A stretch of DNA of 64,000 bases. Origin: Saccharum officinarum (taxonomy: Eukaryota; Streptophyta; Magnoliopsida; Poales; Poaceae). The position numbers were made by a program, and so were the translations under genes. Shown here one piece after another: positions 12,895-26,039 of the stretch. Position 1 is the first letter of the stretch; each line of letters begins with the position of its first letter. The notes beneath the pieces were generated by a model that was not told where the DNA came from, did not search any database, and saw nothing but the letters and a program-made list of their open reading frames with translations. The DNA is taken from the NCBI GenBank assembly GCA_020631735.1, contig CM036159.1:22297511-22361510 (forward strand). Reading direction: 5' to 3'.

Positions 12895-14511
12895 TTTTTT
12901 TTTTCAGAAAGGACGGCAAAAGCTTGCTCCTATTTTTATTAGACGATAAAAAAGAAAATAAAGTGGCGGCCCAGTTTTTTGAGTGGAAACCGGGCCCAAA
13001 AACCACACAAACTGCGGAGAGTGCACCCACTTATCCCATACAACTTGGTACTCCAACTCATCACTAACAACTTCATGCTACTCGATGCTCCGGTGAACTT
13101 CACCGAGCCAACTTGGTCCGACGACCCAACTAGCAACTCAACTTGATCGGAAAAACAACCCAAATATCGACTCCACGACTAAAGCAACTGAGCATGTCAC
13201 AACCAGCCGGAAAAAATAAAACAAAAACGTTGATGCCAAGCATCACCAACGAAGCCACCTGAAGCGCCACCATGTCGGGACAGCAGGAAACGGAGCAGCT
13301 GAGCGGAGCTAGAACGCCTCACGACGCCTTCAAGAAGGAAACGACGCCAAAGGCGCCAACATCGCAAGCCCGCAAGGGAAGGTTTTCACCCGCAATACCC
13401 AGCTTGGCAAGAGAAGAGGTGCGAGAAGGACGCCTCCAAGGAGGAAAACGACGTCCACGGACGCCGCCGTCTAGGCTTACGCCATGAACTCTCAGTCCAT
13501 CCACCGCCGCCCGCCATTGACCACCGCAAAAGGAGACAGTCACGAAGGAAGACACCAGTGCCGTCCGCGGGCGTCCCCGTTGACACTAACGCCACCACAC
13601 GTACCGCGAGCGTCCTCGCAGCAGCGTAGCCGCATGACGATGCCCCCGACCCATCACGAAGACGGGACACGGAGAACCAAAGGGGTTGCCCGCCGACCCG
13701 AGCCGCCACCTAGGAGCTGCAAGGACTAAGCTCACCACCGGAACACCAGCAGCAAGCCGAACTAGCCAACGACAAGGGAGAGGAAGATGACGGGGAGAAG
13801 GAGGGGGCTAGGGAATGGGAGGTAGAAGCCCCAGCCACCCAGCCCGACAGCAACCGCTCCCCGACCACACCCAGCCGCCCTCCCCATAGCCCCGAGCGCC
13901 GGATTCGTGGATCCGGCCACCGGCAACCTAGACTAGACCGCCCCCCATGAGGAACCGACCCAAGGAGCTCCGCCGCCACAGGAAGCACGCCAGAGCCCTA
14001 GCCGACCACCACTAGATCCAGACGAATTCGGCCAGCAACGGGCGGACCAGTCCACCCCCCGCACGGATCTGGCCATCCTCTGAGCAGAGCATGCACCGGA
14101 CCACGGGAGAGACTAGGGAAAGCACCATGCACCGCAGGCCGCAAGCACCGCCGCGCGCTGCCTCCTAGCCGGCACCACAAGCTCCACCGGTGCAACCTAG
14201 GTCGGTAGGGCCGGAAACAGGGCCCGAACCACCGGATCCGGCGGTCCAATCGAAGATCCGGTCGTGGGGATGCTGATTTGCCCGCCAGAGATGAGAGAGC
14301 CTCGACCAGCGTCGCTAGAGATTGCTAGGACCACAACCAAGTGGGAGAGGAACCCCGCCGTCGCCTTCCTCGCGTTCGCACGGACTTCCGGCGACCCGCT
14401 CGGGCGGCGGCGAGGTAGGGGAGGGAGGAGGTGGGGCGGTGGCGCTGGGGTTGGCGGTTCCGCTCGAGCCGCCCCAGAAGGAGCGACACGGGGGAGGGGA
14501 AAAGTTTTTTT
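12895..14511 (-). mobile_element. LINE-derived element with internal deletion, minus orientation
   Basis: The insert begins on the + strand with about ten T, which is a poly(A) tail on the minus strand, and is flanked by a perfect 15-bp TSD. This is the hallmark of target-primed reverse transcription. Next to the tail on the minus strand is a LINE-like 3' UTR (CAAGCTTTTGCCGTCCTTTC just before the A tail). The opposite end is GC-rich, like a LINE 5' region. No endonuclease, RT or RNase H domain is present in about 1.6 kb, so both ends survive but the coding interior is missing. Confidence 0.8.
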
Positions 14512-14526
14512 TGTCCTGGTTCTAAG
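14512..14526. repeat. Target-site duplication, right (LINE)
   Basis: Perfect copy of 12880-12894. Confidence 0.9.
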
Positions 14527-14594
14527 TTTCCCGTTGGTTGAGCTCACTCCCGCTGTTTCATCTTTTATAGACCTTGTTTAGTTTTCTCTACGAC

Positions 14595-15239
14595 CAGTGG
14601 CGGATCTAGAAACGAACTAAGAGGGTGGCTAAATTAGAAGGCTAGAAATTGTACCCAGACTACGGCGAGGAGAAGTTGTATGTCGCCACGCAAATACTGC
14701 CCCCTGATGCCGGCACTCCCGCTGCAGCAGTCGCCCAAGACCATGCCCGGTCCTCTCGTGTCGCATCCGGACGTGGCCACCCCGAACACGGGACACCACC
14801 GTGGCCGCCAAAGCGGGGGGCGCGTAGGGATTCAGAGCCAGTAATGACGGGATCTGCTGCTCACCTAGCCTCGCCGTGGCCGACCACGGAGAAGGGGCCG
14901 GCCACAAGCGGGCAGCAACGCCACGATAGGGAGGGCATGAGGCAACTAGGCAGGGGCCACGGAGGCGCGAACGCCGGAGGTCGGACATAGGATGAGGCGA
15001 GCGCCGAGGCAACAAGATTGCGGGAGCGACTAGCCAACTATTGAGCAAGCGTCGGACAAAGACTCGGAGTCACGGAGCGGACATGCGCTATTGCGCCTGG
15101 CTATAGCAGCTAGGGTTGGGAACTCCTTGCGACTTGGGCTGTGGAGGGGGCTGTTGGGCTGCCTCTAGAGACTTGTTCTCAAATGTTTTGGCCCACGAGG
15201 GGGGCTGCCCCGCAGGCCCCCCCTCCAGATCCGCCCCTG
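14595..15239. mobile_element. hAT-like non-autonomous element, 645 bp
   Basis: Terminal inverted repeats CAGTGGCGGATCTAGA (left) and CAGGGGCGGATCTGGA (right, reverse complement) match at 13 of 16 bases. The left flank TCTACGAC resembles TCTACAAC just beyond the right end, but five extra bases intervene, so the 8-bp TSD is imperfect. No transposase ORF is present. Confidence 0.55.
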
Positions 15240-15330
15240 TAACGTCTACAACAACGTCACGATGAATTGTAGTTTTCTCGTAATAGTTGCGCTCACTCCT
15301 ACTGTATCATCCTTTATAGACCTTGTTTGG

Positions 15331-16278
15331 GACAGTGATCTCCCACCACGTGTTGAGGTAGATGAGCAGCGGTATGGGAACCACAATACATAAAATCATC
15401 TTGGTTGTTCATTCTCGCGGCGGTGGAGTCGGACGCGATGATAAGAATCGAGCAGACCACACAACGTTTGGCAGGATTCTTGGCTTCTCTCGACCGCCAT
15501 CGCGAGATAAGCGGTCCCAAATAGGGGCATAGACCCATTGCACTATATAGCATGCTTGTGTGTTGCTCCCCATCTTTTTTCTTGCGAATAATTATGAATC
15601 ACACAACATGTCTTTTGCAGCGAAATATTGTATTAATTTTGGACTCAAAACACAATAAAGCAGTGCCTTAGATAAAAAAATATCTCCAAACTTTAGGTAA
15701 ATTTGGCCCAAAAGAACAATTACCGTGTGCAACCCAATATTGAAACATAAGAAAAAAAACTTTTAATTCAATTTTTTTAAAAAAATAGTGGAGCCCAAAT
15801 TTTGATTACAGAAGTCCCGAGTATCCTCATCATGACCTAAACTGACACCCAGCAGGGGTGGGTGAGGCTGATTGACCGGAAGTGAAAAAGACCCTAGTGC
15901 GTAATGTGACTTGGTAAACATGACATGCATTTTATAGATAGAAACCAATGCATACATATAATTTAATGTAATTAGATTTCTTTGTAATCGACTAAGAAAC
16001 CAATCTATAACCGATCGTAGGACACAATCTATAGCCCTAACCTCAGCATATAAAAGGAGGGGTAAAGAGTAACCAATGGGCATCAGAATCATCAACACCA
16101 ACTCCCCTGCAAACCCCTACATGCGGTGCACAAACAAAAAACCACTCTTCATAAATTGTTCATAGGGCATCTTGTACTCGAACTTATATAAACCCATGTT
16201 CCATGTACAACCCATGTAGCTACGTCACACACTATCAGACTCGACTAGACGATGCCAACAAGTCGCTCCATGAGATGG
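15331..16278. other. Intergenic, downstream of the intact P450 copy 2
   Basis: AT-rich with no convincing ORF or repeat structure. It includes the 3' flank of the minus-strand P450 that ends at 16279. Confidence 0.5.
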
Positions 16279-17989
16279 TCAGAGCTCCTGAAGAACATCA
16301 CGCATAGCTGCACGCGGCTTGCACATGGCCTCCAACGGGACGGCCCTGGATATGGTCAGCCCGCCGCTCTCGGCCATGTCGACCTCAACTCCATCAACCC
16401 TGTCCCAGTCGAAACACTGGATCAGCGTTCCGAGCACCAGCCCAATGGTCCGCAGCGCGAGCGCCTCCCCGGGGCACTTGCGCCGCCCCATCCCGAACGG
16501 CATCAGCAGCCGCCCCTCGGCCTTTCCGTCGTCCTCGAACCGCTCCGGCCTGAACTCGGCCGGGTCCTCCCACACCGCCGGGTCCCTGTGGATGGCGTAC
16601 GCGTTCACCAGCAGCATCGTGCCGCGGGGCACGTCGTAGCCGCCGACCTTGCAATCTGCGGAGGACTCGTGCGGCAGCAGCAGCGGCGCGGCAGGGTACA
16701 GGCGCAGCGTCTCGTTCATGATGCACTGCAGGTAGGCGAGGTGAGACACGTCGTCCGCGGTCACCAGGCGGGAGGTTCCCACGGCGGCGTCGATCTCGGC
16801 CTGCGCCTTCTTGAGGGCCTCCGGGTGGTTCAGCAGGAGCGACATGGCCCATTCCGTCGTGGTGGACGTGGTCTCCGTTCCGGCGCCAAATAAGTTCTTC
16901 ATCACAGAGAAAAGGAGAAAACTACAGTCAGTCACATGGTTCAATTATCTAGATCCAGCAAAACGGAGACAGCAACGCTTGTGATGCATGAAAAAGGAGA
17001 AAATTAACAATGAAGTATGCATCATAGTGTCAGTGTAGAAGAACTGAAGAAGCACTCACCGCGCACAGAGCTATGATCATAGTGTCAGTGTAGACCTCTG
17101 GCTCAGACTTCTGCAAAGTGAGCAGCACCGCGATCATGCTCTTATTTTCGCTCTCCTTGCCATCGTCGAGCCTCCGCCGCTCCCCGTCGATGAGTCGCTT
17201 CAAGAACGCGTCTCTTCTGCTCACAGCATCGAGGATCCTGTTCCTCACGCCGTACACGTCGAACCACCGCAACACCGGCAGGTAATCCCACCGGTTGGCC
17301 GTGCCGAGGTATGGCACGAGCTCGTCGATGATCTGCTTGAACTCGTGCGCCTCGGGCGACATGTCCGTGTCGGCGTTGGCCTCGGTGCGGGACGTCTTGG
17401 TCTGCGCGATTGTCTCCATGAGGACGCTGAGGGAGAGCTCGAACAGCCTCCGCTTCATCTGGATGCGCGCGGCGCCGCCTGGGGCGGCCGCGGCGGCGTG
17501 GTCCATCCTCCGCACCATGGCGCGCACCTCCGCGGCGATGACGGGGGTCATGCACGCGACGCGGTGCGCGGAGAGCAGCTGGACGGTGGCGACGCGGCGG
17601 AGGTTGCGCCAGTACGGGCCGTAGCTGGACATGGAGAGCAAGGCGCCGTCGAAGGACACGAGCCGCATCGACGGGAACATCGGGCGGTTGGCGAAGTTCA
17701 CGTCGTGCTCCGTGAAGCACTCCTTGGCGCACTCCGGCGAGGACACGACCACGGCGCGGCGGGACCCCATGCGCATGGAGAACACCGGGCCATGGCGCGC
17801 CGCCAGCCGGGTCAGCGCCGCGTGGAACGGAGTCTTGACAAGATGGAGGTGGCCGAGGAACGGGATGGCCGGAGGGCTCGGCGGAAGCTGTTGGCCCTTG
17901 CCCTTGCCGCCGCCGCTGGCACGGCCCACGAGGTAGTGGAGCAAGAATAGGAAGGCGCCGGAGAGGACGGCGATATAGGCCTTATCCAT
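16279..17989 (-). CDS. CYP81A-like: Cytochrome P450, CYP81A type, intact (copy 2)
   Basis: A haem-thiolate monooxygenase anchored in the ER membrane, using electrons from NADPH-P450 reductase. Exon 1 is 17060-17989 (310 codons) and exon 2 is 16279-16896 (205 codons plus stop), with a 163-bp intron starting GTGAGT. In order: N-terminal anchor at residues 5-22, proline hinge LPPSPPAIPFLGH, I-helix AGTETT at 315-320, ExxR as ETLR at 372-375, PERF at 427-430, and haem loop [11 protein letters not shown] with the cysteine ligand at 451. The total of 515 residues is usual for the family. Sequence throughout (MDKAYIA start, [15 protein letters not shown]) resembles maize and rice CYP81A enzymes, several of which detoxify herbicides. 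That family fact does not fix this enzyme's substrate. A TATA-like box lies about 90 bp upstream. The subfamily call is from memory and would need a tree. Confidence 0.93.
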
Positions 17990-18074
17990 GTCTGGCCTAG
18001 TGATGGCTTGGCTGGTGTGTTCTAATCGATGGATCGCGAGTTGGAGGTTGTGTGGCAGTGTGTGGCACATAGCT

Positions 18075-18086
18075 GCATATATACAC
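18075..18086 (-). promoter_or_regulatory. TATA-like box of P450 copy 2
   Basis: GTGTATATATGC on the minus strand, 86 bp upstream of the ATG. The paralogs have similar GTATAT(A/T) boxes beside the conserved upstream block. Confidence 0.4.
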
Positions 18087-18132
18087 ACGCCGAGATTCAA
18101 ACTTGATAAGGATCTAGTACGATTTGAAGCAT

Positions 18133-18470
18133 AACATACAATTTTGCACACGCAATTGATGACGGACATCCGGAGAGGATGGTTCCTGTGTAGTATTGTT
18201 TATAGGATCTGCACGATATTGTGGTGCGTCGATGCATTTGTTTAAGCTTAAGAGTCGAGACCACTTCTGTCTTGCTGTGTCTTTGTGGTGGTTGCCATCA
18301 CTCATCCCCACCATCGCGGCTTCTTCTTGGAGTGGCAAAGGTGAAAGGCCAACCTGCACTGCGAGATCCAAGCGTCTTGGGAAACAAGAAAACCACGCGA
18401 TCGGTAGGATTAATTAATTCAAACAACGCTGAGTAGCTGATTCTTTCGCAAGTAATTTAGGTTAGGTGAA
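18133..18470 (-). promoter_or_regulatory. Conserved upstream region shared by P450 copies 2, 3 and 4
   Basis: Contains CGCAATTGATGACG (18151-18164), GGATGGTTCCTGTGTAGT, and further out ACTGCGAGATCC and TTTCGCAAGTAAT. The same blocks occur in the same order at 22720-23015 and, weaker, at 47700-48165. This shows that the promoters were duplicated together with the genes; whether they are cis-elements is inference. Confidence 0.6.
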
Positions 18471-18947
18471 TAGACGAAGTCAACGTTGCATATGGAATGG
18501 GATTGTGTAACAGCATGCCAAGGGGATGATTTTAATTAGCGCTCACGCCATCTGTGTGACAATCTCGCACCTACCAAATGAAATGATTTTAATTAGCAGT
18601 GAACCAAGAGCTCACATCAACATGGACTAGGGGTGACCAACAATCACCGATACTACAGGGATATATCTTTTGTGGAATTTCTTGAACTCATTTCATTTCT
18701 AGTACTCTCATGGTGTTGTTTACTTTCCTTGAATTGAACAGCTTGTTATTGTGACCCTAGCTAGGACGCAAACTTGTAGCTAGAGGTAGCATTATTAGGG
18801 TTTTAATGTTTCTAATCAAAAGTTTCACGTGTCTTTGTTTTTAGTTGTCATCGGCTATTCAAACCCCCCTCCCCCCCACCACATCCCTCTAGCCGCTTTC
18901 TAGATCCTTATAGTTAGTGGCATGGACTCTATAAGACTTATATGGTG
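18471..18947. other. Intergenic, nothing recognised
   Basis: AT-rich, with one C-rich tract near 18866. No ORF or repeat could be supported. Confidence 0.5.
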
Positions 18948-18950
18948 GTA

Positions 18951-19328
18951 CACTACTGGAAATGTGAAATTCCCTGACGGTGCAGTTATCGTCAAGGAAA
19001 ATAAAAATACCGTCAAGGAAATTCAAAACACTTTTCCCGATGGTGAACCGTCAGGGCTAGCTCGACAGGGAAATAAACAAATGTCTGACGGTGAACCGTC
19101 AGGAAATTTGGTATTTCCCTAACGGTTATGTACACTCACAAGTTAATTACGAGTTTCCTTGATGGTTATTTAATTCCCCTGAGTGTTTTGCATGAACCGT
19201 CAAGATAATATCAATTTTCTTGTGTGTTTTTCACAAACCATCGAGATAATGCTATTTACCCTGACGGTTTATGCAATAACCATCAAAAAAATTCAAACCC
19301 GTCAAGGAATTTCAAGTTTCCAGTAGTG
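18951..19328. mobile_element. CACTA (EnSpm) non-autonomous element, 378 bp
   Basis: Ends are CACTACTGGAAA and its inverted copy TTTCCAGTAGTG, flanked by a perfect 3-bp duplication GTA (18948-18950 and 19329-19331). The interior is packed with direct and inverted copies of ACGGTGAACCGTCAGG-like motifs, typical of CACTA subterminal repeats. There is no coding capacity. Confidence 0.92.
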
Positions 19329-19331
19329 GTA

Positions 19332-20675
19332 TAACCTACCATCATCAAACAAGATGGGGATAAACCCCCACAAGCTCACATTAACACATGCATGGACCAC
19401 CATGGGCCTAATAAAAAACTAGGCCGGATGTCATATATACCCAACCTCAAAGGGGGTGGCATCCTCATTGGCCAACACACCCACAACTAGGCAAACGATA
19501 GCTATGAACATTTCCTCTTGGCACATGTGCCCATGCATCTAGTCCAGGCACATGTTCCATTACTACACCACATCAATCCCACGCACGCCATGTGCCGCAT
19601 GTTTGTGCCTTTGTACACGGTGAGTGAACCACACAGTCAAACCCACTTACATTTATGTCCTTGCTTCACATAAAAAAGCTAACCTAGGGTTGATTACATG
19701 AACTCCAGAAGTCGTATATGTTGGCCTAACCTGCCATCAATAACTAAGGTGAGACTAAACTCTCGTAATCTCATATCAATATACACATGGGTCATCATAG
19801 GCTTGATTTCTAAATGTCATGTGGTTGAGGGTTCTATTTCCAAAGTTGCATTTTCAAGAAACTATTTTCTCCTTTGTGACGAGTTACCCTATTGTAATAA
19901 TGAACACTATGTGCAATTTCTTAAATAAAGGATCGAAGAATCTTGTTCTGTAATCTAAAAAGAGATGTTGATACAAAATATGTTAAATAATTTTTTGCCA
20001 CATCATACGTGTTGAATGTTTTAAAAAGGGGTGTGATTTTGCTTGACATGCGTAACATACTTTCACCTGGTCACAATTCATCTAGGCTTCTTCTAAGTCA
20101 TTTCTCCATTTTGAATAGCAACATCTAAAAAATACATAATCTTAAATAAAAAATTATGAAATTATTTTCTATAATGGATCTTGTAGCATCAATCTTCCGT
20201 GGACCATTTGTATATTAGATATTGATGGTCTAGGTTAAAAAAAATTAAACTTCGAACAAACCTAAATGGACTTATATCTACAACCACCGGAAGCAACCAG
20301 CAATATGGTTGTAGAAACTGCCGAATAAGATGTAGAGAAATTATTGAAGGGTAAATAGATATAGAGAGCGGTTTTTAGTGAAAAGACTCTTCGAATAATG
20401 ATTAGAGAGTGAGTTTAAGAAATACTGTTGTAGATGCCCTTGCTACAAGACAACCCACGCAAGATAAAATTTGCTAAAGCACGCCGGCAAACAAAGTAGT
20501 TCATACATATATGCGGCTATATATACTGTATTTTACAGACGGTAATAACGTACGTGGGCATGCCCGCAAGTTTTTATAGTTCACGCACATCATCAGCCAT
20601 GCGTACTGCTACAAACTACAGATGAAACTTTCACCTATAGAAGAGTGAGAACCTAAGATATGCCAAAATATTAGA
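19332..20675. other. Intergenic, downstream of P450 copy 3
   Basis: No gene found. AT-rich sequence without clear inverted or direct repeats. Confidence 0.5.
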
Positions 20676-22343
20676 TCAGAGCTCCTGAAGAACATCACTC
20701 ATAGCTACACGAGGCTTGCACGCGGCCTCCAACGGGACGGCCCGGGGCATGGTCAGCCCGCCGGCCTCGGTCATGTCGATTTCGACGCCATCAACTCTGT
20801 CCCAGTCGAAGCACTGGATCAGTGTCCCAAGCACCAGACCGACAGTCCGCAGCGCGAGCGTACGTCTCCCCGGGGCACTTGCGCCGCCCCATCCCGAACG
20901 GCATCAGCAGCCGCCCCTCGACCTTTCCGTCCTCGAACCGCTCCGGCCTGAACTCGGCCGGGTCCTCCCACACCGCGGGGTCTCTGTGGATGGCGTACGC
21001 GTTCACGATCAGCAGCGTGCCGCGGGGCACGTCGTAGCCACCGACCTTGCAGTCCGCGGACGACTCGTGCGGCAGGGTACATGCGCAGGGTCTCGTTGAT
21101 GACGCAGTGCAGGTAGCCGAGGCGGGGCACGTCGTCCGGGGCGATCAGGCGGGAGCTGCCCACGACCGCGTCGATCTCTGCCCGTACCTTATTGAGAGCC
21201 TCCAGGTGGTTCAGCAGAAGCGCCATGGCCCATTCTGTCGTAGACGATGTGGTCTCCGTTCCGGCTCCAAATAAGTCCTTCATCACAGGAGGGAACACAA
21301 GAAAGCGACTGTATCAGGTACATTCATAGGAATTGCTTGTGATATGATCACTACTTGCGTTTATTTGAAATAGTGAGATATAAGTTTAGCAAAGTTTGCC
21401 CGAAATAAGGTGCTATTTGAAACACTCACCCCGCATAGCGCCATGATCATGGTATCCGTGTACAGCTCCGGCTCTGACTTCTGCAAAGAGAGAAGCGCGG
21501 CTAGCATGCTCTTCTTGTCGCTGTCGCCGCCACCGTCCAGCCTCCGCCGCTCCGCGTCGATGAGCCGCCGCAGGAACGCGTCCCTCCATCTCACGGCAGC
21601 CATTAGCTTGTTCCTCACGCCGAACACGTCGAACCACCGCAGAAACGGCAGGTAGTCCCACAGGTTGGCCGTGCCGAGGTGCGGCATGATCTCTTGGGAA
21701 ATCTGCGTCAGTTCGTTCGCCTCGGGTGATATGTCAGTGTCGGCGTCCGCTTCGGAGCGGGAGGTCTTGGTCTGCGCGATGGTCTCCATAAGCATGCTGA
21801 GAGAGAGCTCGAACAGCCGTCGCGTCGCCTCAGCTGGATGCGCGCGGCGCCGCCCGGCGCCGTCGCGGACAAGCGGTTCATCCGGCGCACCATGGCGCGC
21901 ACCTCGGCAGCGATGACCGGGGACATGCAGGCGACGCGGTGCGCGGAGAGGAGCTGCACGGCGGCGACGCGGCGGAGGTTGCGCCAGTAGGGCCCGTAGC
22001 TGGACACGGAGAGCATGGCGCCGTCGAAGGACACGAGCCGCATCGACGGGAAATGCGGGCGGTTGGCGAAGCTCTGGTCGTGCTCCGTGAAGCACACCTT
22101 GGCGCACTCCGGCGAGGACACGACCACCGCGCGGCGGTGCCCCATGCGCATGGAGAACACCGGACCGTGGCGCGCCGCGAGGCGGGTCAACGCCGAGTGG
22201 AACGGCGTCTTGACAAGGTGGAGGTGGCCGATGAACGGAATGGCCAGAGGGCTCGGTGGCAGCCGCTTGCCCTTGCCGCCCACGAGGTAGTGGAGCAAGA
22301 AGAGGAAGGCGACGGAGAGGATGGCGACATACGCCTTATCCAT
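20676..22343 (-). pseudogene. CYP81A-type P450 pseudogene (copy 3), three frameshifts
   Basis: Exon 1 is 21430-22343 and exon 2 is 20676-21277, with a 152-bp intron and intact donor and acceptor. Exon 1 carries a 5-bp tandem duplication (GTCGC GTCGC on the + strand, about 21828-21837) that shifts the frame just before LFELSLS. Without it the exon would be 303 codons. Exon 2 has a 17-bp deletion near 21076 that removes most of PAAPLLL. It also has a 4-bp insertion near 20861 just after [12 protein letters not shown], so the frame is lost again after the haem loop. All other motifs (hinge, AGTETTSS, ETLR, PERF) are still legible, which points to recent death. It is closest to copies 2 and 4. 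A MITE lies between its TATA-like box and ATG. Confidence 0.92.
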
Positions 22344-22394
22344 GATGGCTGATGTGTTTTCTGATAGATCGGTCGCAAGTGGGTCATTTGCATT

Positions 22395-22655
22395 TAATAA
22401 CCTGCCACATATGTATTTTTGATGACATGTCAACGTTTTAATGAAGAGAGAGAAGAATTGGGTTTCATGGGGATGAAACTCTCTTGACACAGTTACCAAC
22501 TCTCTATGAGTCATAGAATTAAATGTTTATGAAACTATGGAATGAAACTTTCCATTGAGAGTGGGTGTTTCATTCGAGTTTCATTTCATTCTATATGACA
22601 TGGCAGTGTTGGAAACAACAAAATGAAACTCTCGACTGAGACTGGCCTTAGTGTG
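22395..22655. mobile_element. MITE in the leader of P450 copy 3
   Basis: An AT-rich block with repeated GAAACT / AGTTTC motifs in both orientations (for example GGTTTCATGGGGATGAAACT and GAGTTTCATTTCATT). It resembles a rice MITE with GGCCAGTCTCA-type ends. It pushes the TATA-like box to about 360 bp from the ATG, against about 90-115 bp in paralogs. Exact ends and TSD were not resolved. Confidence 0.5.
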
Positions 22656-22703
22656 CTGTATTGCTGTGGACAGTGTGCGGCGCCATCATTCATTGATGCA
22701 CAG

Positions 22704-22713
22704 GTATATACAC
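22704..22713 (-). promoter_or_regulatory. TATA-like box of P450 copy 3, displaced
   Basis: GTGTATATAC on the minus strand, at the position equivalent to the copy 2 box but separated from the ATG by the MITE. Confidence 0.35.
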
Positions 22714-22719
22714 ACCATA

Positions 22720-23015
22720 CACTTTTGCATACGCAATTGATGACGCACGTCCGGAGGATGGTTCCTCTGTAGTGCTGTTTAGGATCTGCACGGTATTGGT
22801 GCGTGGATGCGTTTTTTAAGCTCGAGATCACTGTCTTATTGCGTCTGGAGGTCGCCGTCGCTCCATCGCGGCTACTTCCAGGACTGGCAAAGAGCACCAA
22901 CCCGTACTGCGAGATCCGTGCGTCCTTGGGAAACAAGAAACGAGCTTGATTGGTAGGATTTGTTAATTCAAGCGGTCTTGAGATGCTGTTTCTTTCGCGA
23001 ATAATCTAGGTGAGG
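22720..23015 (-). promoter_or_regulatory. Conserved upstream region, copy 3 version
   Basis: CGCAATTGATGACG at 22732-22745, GGATGGTTCCTCTGTAGT, ACTGCGAGATCC and TTTCTTTCGCGAATAATCT match the blocks upstream of copy 2. Confidence 0.6.
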
Positions 23016-23257
23016 TGAATGTAAGCTAGGATATGGACTGGGACGCCGGATAGAGAAAGCAAAGGAATGATTTCCTTAGCGCTCACTGTCTGGGAAGTGC
23101 AAGCTGAACAATGAAAAGTTTTGAAAGAAGCTTATGATTTCCTGCTCCATTCTTCCTGAAATATAAAAGATTTTGAGTTGTCTTATATGCCAAAAAATTA
23201 TAAGTTCGATACACTTTTTAGGAAAAAAGATAATTATGCCACCAAAATTAGGAGGTA

Positions 23258-23487
23258 CTCCTTCCGTCTCTAAATAATTGTCGTTCTCGTTTTCTGAAAA
23301 ATAATTTTGACTAATTTTATATAAAAATATTAATATTTATGGTACATAATTAATATCTATAGATAGATAGTTGAATCTATTTTTATAATTTATTTATTTA
23401 GAGATACAAATGTTACACGTATTTTCTATAAATCAGTCAAACTTACAACACGGAATAAAAAAAAAGACAATTTAGGGACAGAGGGGG
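23258..23487. mobile_element. Stowaway MITE, 230 bp
   Basis: Terminal repeats CTCCTTCCGTCTCTAAATAA and its inverted relative ending TTTAGGGACAGAGGGGG, flanked by TA on both sides. This is the standard Stowaway (Tc1/mariner-derived) signature. Confidence 0.9.
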
Positions 23488-23498
23488 TACTGTGGCCT

Positions 23499-23622
23499 GT
23501 TATTGTTTACAGCGTCAACTTGCCTTGTTTCGTATTTTGATACATCGGCCTATTGGTAGCGTTATTGTTTACAACGTCAACTTGCCTTGTTTCGTATCTT
23601 GATACATCAGCCTATTGGTAGC
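23499..23622. repeat. Two 62-bp direct tandem repeats
   Basis: Units 23499-23560 and 23561-23622 differ at only three positions; each begins GTTATTGTTTACA and ends TATTGGTAGC. Confidence 0.9.
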
Positions 23623-25350
<1,728 letters not shown>

Positions 25351-26039
25351 CAGTGTGAAAGTCCTATGTTTGGTGTTGGTAATTAGTGACAATGCCTAAG
25401 TACTAATCCTATGCCTAAGTTGTATGTAGCATATGAGATCATGATGGCCACACTTGGATTTGGATTTGGATGTAGCATATGAGGATCATGATGGCCACAT
25501 GTTAGTAATTAGTGACAATGCCTAAGTACTAATCCACATTCCAAGGTTGGTGGCAAGATGGACATGGTGATCATGATGGCCACACTTGGATTTGGATGCA
25601 ACCCTACGTTATCAAGGCAAAGGTATATGCTTAAGGGTTGTGTTTTAGTAACCAAGACACCTAGTGGGTGTGGTTACATTATAGGATAGATAGCCGTACT
25701 ATAAAGAGGGGAATGACGCGGCTATTGAACTCCTAAGTGCCTCTAGGTGTGCATTTCATAATCATATGCATTTGGATAGAACTAATAACGCCTCGAAAAA
25801 TGATTGTGAAAATACTAACACACTCGCACATGACGTGATCACTTGGTGGTGTTAGCACATTTGCGATGGCGATGGAGTTTAAGCGGTAGAGAGGGTTTGG
25901 GGTCCTCTCTCCCTCCCGCCGAGCTTGCGAGGCGGGATTCAGGCGTTTTCGAGAAGTTAAAACGACTATTTTCCACTACGCCGAAAATCGGAAATCAAAC
26001 GGAGGCGAACGGAGGTCACAGGAGTGACCGGACGCTGGA

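Larger units (their letters stand above)
12830..15330. repeat. Old tandem duplication of about 110 bp, split by two later insertions
   Basis: Unit A is 12830-12894 continued at 14527-14585. Unit B is 14578-14594 continued at 15240-15330. Both contain GAATTGTAGTTTTCTC, then GCTCACTCC and CTTTATAGACCTTGTTT. The LINE at 12895 sits inside unit A, and the hAT-like element at 14595 sits near the start of unit B. Confidence 0.65.

Noticed and set aside
13230..14580. GC-rich ORFs on both strands suggesting a gene between P450 copies 1 and 2
   Set aside because: The stretch lies wholly inside the LINE-derived insert defined by the 15-bp TSD and has no domain.
16252..22352. Long + strand ORFs opposite the P450 exons (also at 46795-47535 and 55847-56386)
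   Set aside because: GC-rich P450 exons leave the opposite frames open. None resembles a known protein and the minus-strand frames carry all P450 motifs.
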